From Clavelina lepadiformis (lineage: Eukaryota; Chordata; Ascidiacea; Aplousobranchia; Clavelinidae): a DNA stretch of 64,000 nt. The stretch lies in the NCBI RefSeq assembly GCF_947623445.1, contig NC_135246.1, positions 3,951,856 through 4,015,855 of the forward strand, in the 5' to 3' direction. Under the pieces are notes generated by a model. The model ran no database searches and had not been told where the DNA came from. It saw nothing but the letters and a program-made list of their open reading frames with translations. Numbering within the stretch: the stretch's first letter is position 1; every line of letters starts with the position of its first letter. Below, in pieces: positions 40,622-51,523 of this stretch. The translations under genes and the position numbers were made by a program.

Positions 40622-42256
40622 GGTTTTATACCAAATCGGCGTGTGATAAGACCGCCCGAGCTGCGATCGGTAAACAGGGTAAGCGATAAATTTTCACTCA
40701 AATCGCATCGCCGAAACGAGTTTATATCAACGACCTAGCATCGGGCAAGAGATAGACAATCTGTGCTTCGATTAAATTATTATCCAGCTAACTTCGATGC
40801 TCGCTTGCAAGAGATCAACCTCTTAGCTTTATGCTCAAGTTTATACAAAGCAGGTTGCTCACGGCGCTTGTTTTGAAGTTTTTTTCGAGCGAGACTGTTC
40901 TCAGATGTTTCCAACAAAGCGCATTGCGCGTTGCAAGTTTTGATACGGAGTTGTTTCCAGTATTCTCTGATCAAGTTTCAAAGGTTAGCCCCGCTCCGAG
41001 TTCATAATTGGTAAAATTTTTTGGAAACCTGACTGTGAACTCTGTATGAATGTCCCATTTCAAATCGAAACGTATTCCACAACAAAGTAGAAATTGAATG
41101 GTTACTGTCGCTTGTCGTGATACCATCGAGCGTTATAGCTCAGCACACGACACATACCGACCGGTGTGATCGTGACATTGAGCTTCGTTGACTCTATTCA
41201 GCGTCTTTTCAAAACTGATCGCTTTAACTTACAGTAACACGCAACTGAAACAGAAAGTTTTAAAATGGTGTAATTATGTATGGAATATTGCGTCTTGGTC
41301 AATACGCGTGCATGCCACGTGCTTGTCACTCACCGATTCTACTCACTTTATAAAAATCGGTTTGCAAGGGTCCAGAGATGAAAAGTATTTCGGCTTGAGG
41401 ATTCGCTATAAGGTTTGTAATAGAAAATCACCTCGAATCAATTTAAATTGTTTCTGTTCGATTCGCTACAGCCTGGTAAATCAGTTTCAGGCACCGACCG
41501 GTCAATAGGTTGCCGTTGTTTGGTGGAAAAATCCCTTAACAAAAATTACTCTGAGATAACACGTAGGAAAATAATTTAATGATCGACACATTCCATAAGT
41601 TACACCAAAAATGTTCCGATTGTCTAATAGAGCAAGAAAGCCAACGCTTTTATTTGTTCATAACGGCGGCGGTATTCGTAGAATCAATTGGGAAGGTAAA
41701 ATTCAGCGGTGTTTTATCGATAACATTGTAACTCACATTATTCGCGGTACAACATGTTTTTAAATAAGCAGACTGTTTGTTGGCTAAATTTCGATTACGT
41801 TGCCCAGCACTCTTCGTAGAAGAAGAAGAGCGTGTATACAGAACTTGCACTTGGACATGTCGTGCTGTACGCGGTGTTGATTTTTCGATTTGTATTTACT
41901 AATAAAGGAGCCCGGTCGTCACCTGGCTGAGGTTCTGTATCCACCAAGTCGTAGCCTACAGTAGGACGCTAAAGGGGTCAATTCCGTTTAGGAAAACGAT
42001 CTCAAGCGAGCAACCGTGCGTTTATGACAATGTCGAACTCAAAGCGTCATAATAAAGAAAGTAAGAAATCTCTCGGTCCAATGCGCACGTGACGTCTAGG
42101 TGAGCTGGTTTGTTATGGTTTTTTTGGCGATAGCTGGTTGCAGGTACAGGCTGAGTCGTGAATTTGGTGGGTTTGCAAATTTTAGTTTTCTGGAGTATCT
42201 GTCCTAAAATTTTAAGCTCATGACTTGCTGTAAAGTTAAGATAGGTAGTTGTTTCA

Positions 42257-42660
42257 GGGACTGTAGGCCCATCCGAAACTCTATCTTAAACAATGCAAAG
42301 TAACATTTTTCAATTTGAATTTGTTTCTAAACAAGCCCGGTCACCTCGCTGAGTTTTTGTATCCGCCGAGATGTAGGATAAAAGGACTTAATGCAGAAAT
42401 TTTGAGCAAATTTTCGTATCTGGATTTCTCACACCAAATAATTCAACTTTTAAACAACTTTTTTCCTTACATTTTTCCAAAAATAGTCAGCCAAAAAGCC
42501 TTACTTTTGAACCAACACAAAACGACCATAACAAATTAAGGTCACATACGCACTGGACCGGAACCATTCCAAGTTTTTCTATAGTGACGTCTTGCATGCG
42601 ACCTTCGTCACAACCGCCGTGTTGCCGTTTCAAAACTGCTCAAAACGGTACTACAGGCCC
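42257..42660 (-). mobile_element. MITE in the inverted unit copy
   Basis: Orthologous to the array MITE and flanked by TTCA on both sides (42253-42256 and 42661-42664), the complement of the array's TGAA. It carries the same 404-bp variant cluster as units 6-9. Confidence 0.72.
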
Positions 42661-43375
42661 TTCAGAAATTTTAGTGCAACCATTCTGTCCAAACTAAGAC
42701 TGTATAGACAGTCCTTAGCCTCGATCTCATTGCAAGCCAAAATTAGGGAGGTTCATGATTTAGTTTTGCGATATTAACTTCTTCATTTATTGTACTTCAC
42801 ATTGAGAAGCCTGTCTTTCTAAATTGGGCCATGATCCCTTAACGCCATAATTTGAGCTAATGCTGGCACGTGCGTGGAATTTTCACATCAGACGGTTAAA
42901 CTTTTAAAAAAAATTTTCCTTCCATTTAGCAAAACAAGCCTTCAAAAATCCTCAGCTTCGAACTACGGTCGGGACCCCGGGATTTCGGATTTAACGTTTT
43001 GGCAGTTCAACGTTGCTCGATATGTTTATTAAATTTGTTTGAAACAGTTTTACGGTAGCTAGCCAGCCACTTAGGTTCGGCACGAAGTGTTGTCATAGTA
43101 TTGTCATGTCACGTCGAACTATTGGGTAACGATGGCTGAACAATAGCTTTTATCGCACGAGCTTGCTTGGACCTTGTACACCGGGTTTCAGTCAAACTGT
43201 ATCCATGTGCTCGCTGCTGGTTGTCACCGAATCTTGGCAAATTTTAATCGAAATCATAACTATGGCCGGCTATTTAAATGCTTTGGTAAAACGTCAGACA
43301 TAATCATAGAGATGTTAGTTTTATCTTGTTTGACGGCATCATAACAGATCAGATCGTGCAATTTACGGAAGATCG

Positions 43376-44492
43376 TTTATTCAAGTAACATTTTACAAAA
43401 ATGAATAACTTAAAAACGAAATAATTCTGATAACAGAACGGCGGTAGATCATAATTCGAACGAAGCTCGCTCGAACCGTGTGGGCAGGAACAAAATGCAG
43501 CCGAATGGGCAATTCCTCGGGACCACCTAAAATCAAGTAAACGTAACAATTAATTATCAGTTTACTAAACTAAGTTGCAATCATAAACGAATACCGTTGT
43601 CTCAATTTGTAACAGAAAAACTTAGGCCTACTTACCGTTCACATATCTTCGTCTTGTATCTATAAACCTTGGAAATATCAGGTCGTTTTTCTTTTCCGTC
43701 ATGCGCAAAAGTGCACGTCGACCGATACCGACATCTCCCGGTTGCTTGCAAAAATGCGCAGGGGGTCTAGTTTTGGACTTTTGGACGCGTTCGCCCGAAT
43801 CTGAAAATGTAAAACTAGCATAAAATTTCCTTTAAATAAGCTAAGGTTTACTGAATCGGTATTGTTAGGTTTAACTTTCAAAAATACAAGCCCGGGCAGA
43901 TCATAGGCTACACCATGCAGAGACCAGTTCGAATGACGGCCAATGAACTTACCTGGGTATCTGTGACGTATTGCAGGACAAATAAGGCGACGTCCCAAGA
44001 TGTTCACTTCAGCAACATTTCCGGACCGTTCGAAACTTGCCGACGCCGTAAAAGATTTTCGCGCAGAGCGGGGGAAAAACTCCGGGGCGTTGGGGTCCAG
44101 CGACGAGAAGTATTTCGAATTTTCTTCGTGGACCATGGGACAGTCCGGTCCGAGCTCGCATAGACCCTCGTCGTGATACCTGTTTAGAAATAACATTTAC
44201 GTCAATACGTTGTATTGGCTACGTGATTGACGGTGTGTTTGAACTTACACAACAGTCGTAACACCTTTTAGTAACTACAGTACATGAGGTCATAACCACG
44301 TACTTTGGACACAGTCTGCTCTTTCGCGCGATATTGAGAGATCGACGGTTTTGGTTCGACCCCGGCTTCCACAGGAGAGGAAAATGTCGTTTGCGCCGGG
44401 ACGCGATCGTCATCGAACGGCGATGAGAAATCCTGGTCTCGAGAAGTGGGAAGTAGGCTAGGCTATTAGTGCTGTCATTTCAAACGACGTGC
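43376..44492 (-). pseudogene. CCCH zinc-finger pseudogene in the inverted unit copy
   Basis: Exons 2-5 are recognisable on the minus strand, beginning at the exon 2 acceptor near 44492 and ending at an AATAAA (43376-43381). Exon 1 and its ATG are missing. Exon 2 has an insertion of about 10 bp near 44460 and loses 2 bp near 44325. Exon 4 has a 1-bp deletion at the start of finger 2, and the stop codon is lost. Cys71, Pro87 and Pro109 are present, so these are likely ancestral. Ala210 and His211 of finger 3 are also present, so that finger's odd ligand set predates the split. Confidence 0.85.
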
Positions 44493-44667
44493 CTGGAAAA
44501 ATATGAAGCAACGACATCATTCGAGTTCAACGTACACTTTCGTTAAAACTTAACGTTTGACCGAAACGAGCAGAATCATGACGTTACAACTACACTCTTG
44601 CAAAAGGCGAAGAACTCCTTCAGACAATCGACGACTTACTGCAGACATTCTTTTAACAGCGACAGAA

Positions 44668-45221
44668 TCACAAGGTCCCTCGCCTTTCAACACTTGATCC
44701 GTACACATTGTTTTGTCGTAGGTTTTGGCTTTCTTTGAGGATGTCTTGCATGGAAGTATTCGGTTCCAACAAACATTGATGTTGAAAGTCAGCGTGAGGA
44801 GTGTGTTGGATGATGACCTCTCTAATTTGCTCACCAACGTAGCTGAGATGATTGTATTGGTTTGAAAGTGGACAGTATCCTTGTAAGTGCAAAGATAGTT
44901 TTCCAGTTACTTCTGTAAAGCGCTTATCTGCAACGTGTTCGTCAACCAACAAATTTTCATGAAGCTCGTAGGTTTCCGAACCCACACATGCTATCAAACA
45001 AGCTTTATTTTTGTCTTCGGACATGACGTTCATGTGATGCCCCAAGCTCTGCAAGTAGGCCTAGTTGTGTCATTTTTCTTTTGTTATGTTCAAGGCAACA
45101 ACACTGGAACAGCTGTATATTTTTCTAAAGGTTTCACCTGTTGCATGCTGTTAAACGCAAATATGACGCTCTCTTGCTGTTCTTTCATTGCCGTTAAAAT
45201 CGCTGGCAGATTTTCATCCAT
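44668..45221 (-). pseudogene. Ty3/Gypsy-type gag fragment (broken)
   Basis: On the minus strand a start at 45221 opens a 43-residue stretch beginning MDENLPAILTAM that stops at 45090. A second frame (about 45030-44668) has the gag-like core KNKACLIACVGSETYELHEN followed by VADKRFTEV, then jumps to a C-terminal MQDILKESQNLRQN-like helix. The middle of the gag domain is missing and the two parts are in different frames. It ends 28 bp before the inverted unit copy. The family call rests on motif memory. Confidence 0.6.
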
Positions 45222-45528
45222 GGCTAGTTTCTTTTTTTTTTCTTTTTAACGAATCTCGCTGCCACCACTGTTGCATTTTTACTGAATCAGAAGACTGTAA
45301 AACAGTGTTATCGCCAACATAAAAAACCATAATCAATCTCGAACAACGAATCACAACTCGCACAATGACAACTCAGACACGCTGCTTGCGCAATGGAAAA
45401 ATGCCAAACAGAAAAACGCAAATTACTATTAGAGGCGTGTACGCCTTATTAGAAAAACACAAGTGCCCGAGGGAGCAAACAAAATTTACGAAAACTCATT
45501 AAGTTTATACAAAACAAATCGTATCAGA

Positions 45529-45935
45529 ATGATTGATAAATAAGTTGCTACAAAAGAAATTTGAGTTTCTTTTGCGGTAAGTGATTTTTAGAGCCGTTAT
45601 ATTTCATGCATAGTTTGGTCTTTATGAATGCAAATGACGGCTTGCGAAGGGTGAAGACCAAAGTCAAAATGAAATGGAAAATAATGCCAGCAAATGTAAT
45701 AGTATTTGAATCTAGAGTGATTGATAAACAAGTTGTTACAAAAAGAAACTGAACATCTTTTGCGGAAAGTGATTTTTCGAGCCGTTATATTTCATGCGTA
45801 GTTTGACTTTATCGATGCAAGCGACCGTTTGTGAGCGGTGAGGGCCAAAGTCAAGTCGCTAATTAGTTTGAGTATAAAATGAAAAATAACGCCAGCAAAT
45901 TTTCTAAATTTCTATTTAAAGTGATAGATGAAAAA
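45529..45935 (+). repeat. Two tandem copies of the approximately 190-bp repeat, right of the inverted unit
   Basis: Copies start at gattgataaa (45531) and gattgataaa (45719), 188 bp apart, with a third partial start near 45923. They match 40437-40621 in the same orientation, so the inverted unit and gag fragment sit between members of one repeat family. Confidence 0.7.
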
Positions 45936-46739
45936 GCGTGTGGAAAAATTTATTGTTTTGTCAATGCTGAATCGTGTTTAATTAGCGATTAATTTAGCAG
46001 CATATTGAAGATACTATGACATTTAATAATTCGCTTGTGCACTACTCGTGTGAGGTATTACACAAGGAACATATCTGTCATAAAGTCCGCATATGCTGGC
46101 GGTAATTGTCTGAATATGAGCGAGGACGATTGATGGTTGGTGACTTGTTTTGCTTCTGTTTCGATTGATGAGTTCTCATTTCTCAAATTTGCGTGACTAT
46201 GCTGTTAGTTGCTTGATTCTGTCTATACAAATTACTAACTTATAAAGTTCCCATTTTTATTTATTATCAGACACGAAGGCTTTCACCTTCGGGCAAAGCT
46301 TGCTGAATGTTACATCGCGCTCAGTAACACGTGAGACGGTAAAAGGGAAAAGGGAAGATCGTAAACATTACAACAGTATATATATGTGGCAAGCTAGTTC
46401 AAGCGAGGAAATTATCTGACGTCACTAAGGAGAACGCAAGTCTGATAAACAACTGAATTATAGGATTCTAAATTAAATTCCAAATAGCTAGAAAACAACT
46501 CGTGATTCGTGACGTAATCGTCACAATACTATGCGAACTATTTGTAATTTGTATGGAATTAAAGGTCGAACCAGCAAGATAAGCCGTGTATTTTTGATTT
46601 AAGATAATTTGTCGCTAACTGATGCATATTTAGCCGTTTTCTACATTTCCAGCTTTGTTTCAAGTAATTTTGTTACATGCCATAAATTTTAGACGCCACC
46701 TTACAAACGAAAAAGTCTTAATCTTGGTGTTTAAGACAC
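45936..46739. other. AT-rich intergenic stretch
   Basis: No open frame, RNA gene or long repeat was recognised. A small hairpin with stem CGAAGG/CCTTCG lies near 46266-46283. Confidence 0.4.
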
Positions 46740-46812
46740 ATGGACATGACCACCGTCATTCTGGCAGAATCCTAGCAGAATCATAGCTTCCAAAATGACA
46801 GCAGGGTTTCCG

Positions 46813-48196
46813 TTTATTTTTTTATAAACTATGTGCAGTAGACTAAATAATTATTCTTAAGCGCTAATGGTAAACTGGCTAATGGTTTTAATGTGGTATG
46901 CCTAGTCGTGACTTGTCTGTTTTTAACATCGCATGTAAGTATTTTTGGTTACGGTATTTCGATGTCAGCAGTCAAACGTTATTATTAATATTAATGAGAA
47001 AATTCTTTGATTTAGCATTATGAATTGCATGGCCTAGGTAAAAGGAAAAATTGTTGAACGCTGATGGGCTAAAATGTCAGGTTCTTCTGACATTTTAGGC
47101 CTATTAGGTTGATGCAATGCAGAAGTCTGGAAGTGAAGCTTCTTTGTAGACCATAGCCCATTAGCTATAGCTTAATAACAGGTTGCATATAGTTGAAAAA
47201 ACAAAATCGCAATAGGTTGCAGTTGCACTGTCTCAATAATCAAGTCAGCAACTGTATGGATAACAGTCTACAAACCTAAGTAAAAGCATAGCATAGATGT
47301 AGTAATTTGACTGACTTCCAAAATAAATGTGCATGTAATTGTATTATATGAACTCAGTAAATGCATTTACCAGCCCAAGATGTTGAAATAGCCTACTTAT
47401 CAAGTGTTTTTTGGCTCTGAATTCTTAACATGTTATATAGGCCTATTTAGTGTAAATAGTAAGCATTTGTCAAATTGCATATATGTTTTAGGGTTGACAA
47501 AATACTGAGTTTATGACAGAGAAATGGGAAGTTTTGTTTAAGTACTTCTTGGTGTAAACATCCTTTTCTCTAGATAAGTTAAAATTGTTTGAAATTTAAT
47601 CAATACGGTAAGTATTGCAATTACTGTTTTAAAAGTCAACTCAGCCCTTTAAAAAATACAAGAAGAGGATTTATCATTTTAATGTGGTTAAGCTCCAATA
47701 TGTCGGTATTGAAGGCATGTTCTATTGTTGTGCAAGTCTCATATATGTTTTGTAATTTCATTTGTGCTTTTACCATATTTAAGTTTTCTCACATTAATTA
47801 TTATCACTCCAATTATTATCACTGAAATTGAACATACCAATATATCTATTTGTGTAAATCATAATTTGCTGTTGATGGATTTTCCAACCATGCCCCTGAG
47901 GCAGCCCCTTCATGGCCGTTTGGTTTTTTCATCAGGACATTCCCCAATAGGCATATTATACCTCGATAATAGGTAATGCTCGTTGAACAAAACCAATGGT
48001 TACACTAAGAAGTAGTATTTATAGTGAAGCATAAATACTAAACAGGCACAACAATTATGATACTGTGCACTTTAAATACAAACAGACAAAGTGAACATAA
48101 AAGAATGTGGAGCCAACCAGATACATCATCATTAGAATAACATCTAAGAATGCACAAACATGGGACTGGCAGAGGCTGCACATGCCATGGAAAAAT
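46813..48196. other. AT-rich left interior of the 6-kb element
   Basis: No recognisable domain. Frames at 47589-47976 encode hydrophobic, low-complexity peptides that look like chance. A perfect hairpin lies at 47069-47098. Confidence 0.4.
47069..47098. repeat. Perfect 12-bp hairpin
   Basis: CTAAAATGTCAG (47069-47080) and its complement (47087-47098) surround a 6-base loop. Confidence 0.6.
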
Positions 48197-48546
48197 CTAG
48201 TGAACTGACGGCATCGCTGTGCTACATGAAGAAGTACATATAAATTTCTTTATATACAAAGACCAGTGGTGGTATGCACTTATACTATCGTACATTTTGT
48301 GAACTGTATGTGATTGTGAACAGCTCTTAATTTCATCAACAGACGTTTTGATTGGGAAATTCAACTTCTTGGAAGCACTATTGTAGTCCAAGTGATAGAG
48401 GTGCAGAGTGAGGTAAATTATGGCTTCTATTTCTAACACTCATACAAGGTAAACGTTACAGCTACACTGATACTTTTCAAAATACTTTATTTAAAGGTTG
48501 CCCACAGTGATATGGGAAATAAAAGAGTTGTCTACCCATCGCTTCC

Positions 48547-48876
48547 TCACTTGTTGTACACACAGTCTGCTGCGAACAAACTCCAGGAGATTTGATGCAA
48601 GGTTGCTACTGAGATATTTCTCCGTGTACTTAACTTCGTAAAGTCGTACTCGTAAATCTTTAATTTTGTCATTGAACACTGTAAAAAGAGATAGTGGCGA
48701 TAAGCAAACATCTTTGACTTTGCATTTTCTACAGAAAACTGTATAAGGTCAATAAGTGATTGAGCAATATTGTCCAGAACGGCCGTCGACAAATCCTTCC
48801 AGTGTTTATCTGCCTTACCTTCCAAGTTGTACTGTGGCTGAAATTCCTCCAGCTCATTTGTTGTGATTATCTCCAT
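48547..48876 (-). CDS. Hypothetical protein fragment, 109 residues
   Basis: An open frame with an ATG at 48876, lying 40 bp downstream of the protease-like fragment on the same strand. It reads as a helical, soluble peptide with one Trp-containing motif (HWKDLS) and no family I recognise. It could be a separate exon of the same decayed gene or unrelated. Confidence 0.3.
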   Translation of the reverse strand: MEIITTNELEEFQPQYNLEGKADKHWKDLSTAVLDNIAQSLIDLIQFSVENAKSKMFAYRHYLFLQCSMTKLKIYEYDFTKLSTRRNISVATLHQISWSLFAADCVYNK

Positions 48877-48915
48877 GTCAAGGATACATTTCGGTAGTTT
48901 TCGCCATTTAATGAT

Positions 48916-49440
48916 TTATGTATTATGCTGAGACTTGTTTTCTTTCGTGAAAGCAGTTTTCTTATTGACGTCTTTATGATGTTTTGGAATGTTGGCTAAT
49001 TTTTTCGTAAAAAATATATAGCTACAGCGATCGATCTTGGAACGAACACCATCATATTCTACTATCCCCACTTCCCCACCATCACACTGGACTACTATTT
49101 CCTCACGCACGATGTAGGTAATATAGTGCCGTTTTTCCTCACCAAACTCAAGGTAACAAATCCCTGCCTGAAGTTTATATCTTATTTTTCCTTCTCCACA
49201 GGGTATAATTAACTCACGATTGGGAACCACAATCTTTTCTGACAGTGACTTTGAATCACGTCTTCTCAATCCGATCACAAGCAGTTGTGACGTGGAAATG
49301 AACCTTCCTTGAACATTTACGCTCATTATAGGATTCCCAGGACATGAGGAACATTCTTTGGAAGTTAAGCATGTGAAGTGTTCGGCGATATAGAGAATTA
49401 ACATCAAGCCGTGTCTTACCTCATTATACAAAGGCAGCAA
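48916..49440 (-). pseudogene. Ubiquitin-specific-protease-like C-terminal fragment
   Basis: The minus-strand frame shows, in order, a CxxC knuckle (CSSC, about residues 31-34), a beta-rich stretch with LLVIGLRRRDSKS that resembles the USP LLV.L.RF strand, a histidine motif (KRHYITYI) and a C-terminal SYIFFTKK that resembles the USP AYLLFY end. In USPs these form the zinc ribbon and the catalytic His half. The Cys box that should lie upstream is absent, cut off by the LTR at 49475. A GTAAGA donor follows the first seven codons, so a small intron may be read through here. Probably a fragment; the assignment is by motif order only. Confidence 0.45.
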
Positions 49441-49474
49441 AAGATTTCTGTTACACTTGTTTTTGCCCTGTATC

Positions 49475-49685
49475 TGTTACGTTTCTCCCTTGCGGCCGAT
49501 TGCGCGTTTCCGTGGTAAATTAACCACATGTGTCTTTTTATCGACGTGTGTCCGACAAGTAGTTGCACTGACAGTTTTGTATTGGAGCTCCTGAAATGAG
49601 CTGTGTGAACGAAAACTTGACCTAACTGCTTTTAAAATAAAACATGTGCCTGTAATTCTAAGAGTAAGAACAACAAAACGTAACA
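49475..49685 (+). mobile_element. 5' LTR of a Ty3/Gypsy element
   Basis: A 211-bp segment starting TGTTACGTTT and ending AAACGTAACA, the short inverted termini expected of an LTR. It includes AATAAA near 49634. It precedes a primer-binding-site-like sequence and gag in the right order and orientation. No partner 3' LTR is present. Confidence 0.7.
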
Positions 49686-49686
49686 C

Positions 49687-49704
49687 TGGCGAGCACGGCA
49701 CGAC
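49687..49704 (+). other. Primer-binding-site-like sequence after the LTR
   Basis: TGGCGAGCACGGC starts one base after the LTR end. TGG is the usual complement of a tRNA CCA end. The priming tRNA was not identified. Confidence 0.45.
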
Positions 49705-49887
49705 CTTTTAGAGGCACAGAAGATTTTATCAAGTTTTACTGAAGTTGAATTTTTTTTACTCTCCGCCTCGTTACCGGCTCGGCAATAGTTTTTCGTCTTT
49801 TCTCAAAGAATTCGAATCCTTCTGAGACAGCGTTAAAGCATCGGATGCGGGAAGAAACATGCATTTCTACAAAGCTTGCCGGAAGAC

Positions 49888-50598
49888 ATGAGATTCTCAA
49901 TGGCCGATGGTGGTAATGAACTCTACGAGCTTAGTTATGACGAACTCATTCAAATAGCAAAAGACACGGTTTCAGGACTATCTTCACAAAAGCATGCCAT
50001 GCAACAACCCGTTCAGCGAACTCAAGGTTTTGACGAATCTGTAAGAAACTTTCTTGAATCTATAGCTCAATTGGGAAAAATGGCTTATACAAACGACGAA
50101 CAGCATGAAATGCGCAGCAGTGTGCTGTACAACCTACTTGTTCGAGGACTGAGAGATCGTCAACAAGCCTCACAAATCTTACGCGATAACTTTAAAAATG
50201 CACAACCGGATTTTTACGCCACAGCAAAGAACATTATTGAAAACGCAGAACGGACGCATCACGAACCACGTTTAATGACGTCAGAAGTAGCAGCGGTTAC
50301 AGGAGATCACCAGGACGTATCCCAATTAAAAAGAACTGTCGAAAAACTTCAGGACGAAATTTTCCAGCTGCGAAAAGAAATGAAGACAGCAAGAAAACCT
50401 GGGGAAGAGAGAAGAAGACTTCAGTGTTTTAACTGTGGGGAATATGGTCACATTGCTCGACGTTGTCACAGGCAACGTGCAAGAAACTTTCGACGTGCTT
50501 CTGACATACACGGAAGTCACAGCAATCCACCATGGGAAATCTACCAGGTTCAAACTATGGATCAGGACTTGCATAGAGAACAAGTTTTCCAACGATGA
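49888..50598 (+). pseudogene. Ty3/Gypsy gag C-terminal part with CCHC zinc knuckle
   Basis: From the first in-frame ATG (49888) the frame encodes a capsid-like helical region (ESVRNFLESIAQL, then LLVRGLRDRQQ), a charged coiled-coil stretch (LKRTVEKLQDEIFQLRKEM) and one nucleocapsid knuckle, C-x2-C-x4-H-x4-C (CFNCGEYGHIARRC, near 50430). The N-terminal half of a usual gag is not evident. After the knuckle the frame runs into unrelated residues, because the following pol sequence lies in another frame past a deletion. Confidence 0.75.
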
Positions 50599-50878
50599 GT
50601 TGTCGGCATTGCACGATGAGTTATGTTTGGACAATTTGGAACTGTCAGAAGTTGAACGCCAAAAGCTGTTTTCCGTAATCTCTTCCTATCGTGATGTATT
50701 TTCGCTGCACCCGTACGATATTGGACAAACAGAACTGGTCGAACACTCAATCGAAACTGGAGACTCGCTCCCTATACGCCAGCACCCAAGACGCTTGCCT
50801 GAACCCCAAAAGCAAAAGAAGCATCTGGATGGTCAACCGAAAACACTATTAAGGCGCAGCAAAAAGATCCAGTGTTGA
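50590..50878 (+). pseudogene. Ty3/Gypsy pol remnant: segment just before reverse transcriptase
   Basis: The +1 frame relative to gag carries YRDVFSLHPYDIGQTELVEH and then PIRQHPRRLP, the conserved linker that precedes reverse transcriptase in deuterostome Ty3/Gypsy elements. The protease upstream and the whole reverse transcriptase and RNase H downstream are missing, so at least two deletions occurred. Confidence 0.75.
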
Positions 50879-51523
50879 AAAGACTGTTTCAGTGGATGAG
50901 CCAGGAACGCCGACCATCATTCAAAAAAAAATCGAGAATTCTCTGGAAGAAGTTTATGCTCAGTTGCTGGTGCCCTCAACAATGAAGAATGATGTGTTGA
51001 AGTCTGTTCACGACTTAATTCACGGAGGTGGACATATGGGCGATAAAGGGGCTGTAGGTCCATCTGAAGTCCTATCTAAAACAATGCAAAGTACAATTTT
51101 TCAATTTGAATTTGCTTCTAAACAAGCCCGGTCACCTTGCTGAGTTTTTGTATCCGCCGAGATGTAGGTCAAAAGGACTTAATGCGGTATTTTGAGAAAA
51201 TTCTCGTATCTGGAATTCTTGCACCAAATGCTTCAACTTTTTAACAACTTTTTCTCTTACATTTCTCCGAAAAATCAGCCAAAAAGCCTTAACTTTGAAC
51301 CAACACAAAACGTTAACTTTAGCCTGAACCTACACTGCGCACACGCCATAACAACAGCAAACCTCCACAGATTAAGGTCACATGCGCACTGGACCGGAAC
51401 CATTGATACTTTTTCTATAGTGACGTCTTGGATGCGACCTTCGTAACAATCGCCTGGTTGCCGTTTTAAAACTACTGAAAATCGTACTACACCCCCTAAA
51501 AGGACATTTGCCAGGTTAAAGGA
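50879..51523 (+). pseudogene. Ty3/Gypsy integrase N-terminal (H2C2) remnant, split by a MITE
   Basis: After the RT-RNase H deletion a linker-like stretch (KDPVLKRLFQWM) leads into LLVPSTMKNDVLKSVHD and HGGGHMGDK, the first half of the integrase HHCC zinc domain. The MITE at 51048-51496 interrupts it. When one TAAA copy and the MITE are skipped, the next about 26 bp continue the domain in the same frame. The sequence then runs into the 205-bp satellite. Confidence 0.7.
51048..51496 (-). mobile_element. Independent insertion of the array MITE family in the integrase remnant
   Basis: 449 bp with termini GGGGCTGTAG and CTACACCCCC, flanked by TAAA on both sides (51044-51047 and 51497-51500). It is homologous along its length, in reverse orientation, to the array MITE (2633-3035), but keeps about 50 bp near 51310-51365 that the array copies lack. 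Confidence 0.85.

Larger units (their letters stand above)
40622..44640 (-). repeat. Inverted, circularly permuted, diverged copy of the 4.1-kb unit
   Basis: Read on the minus strand this is one unit running from unit position 647 up to 4128 and on from 1 to 549. Only unit positions 550-646 are absent. One boundary falls two bases after the TATA box. The other falls at the last base of exon 1, just before the GTAAGT donor. Divergence from the array is clearly higher than between array units, with many substitutions and small indels. It carries the MITE at the orthologous site. Confidence 0.92.
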
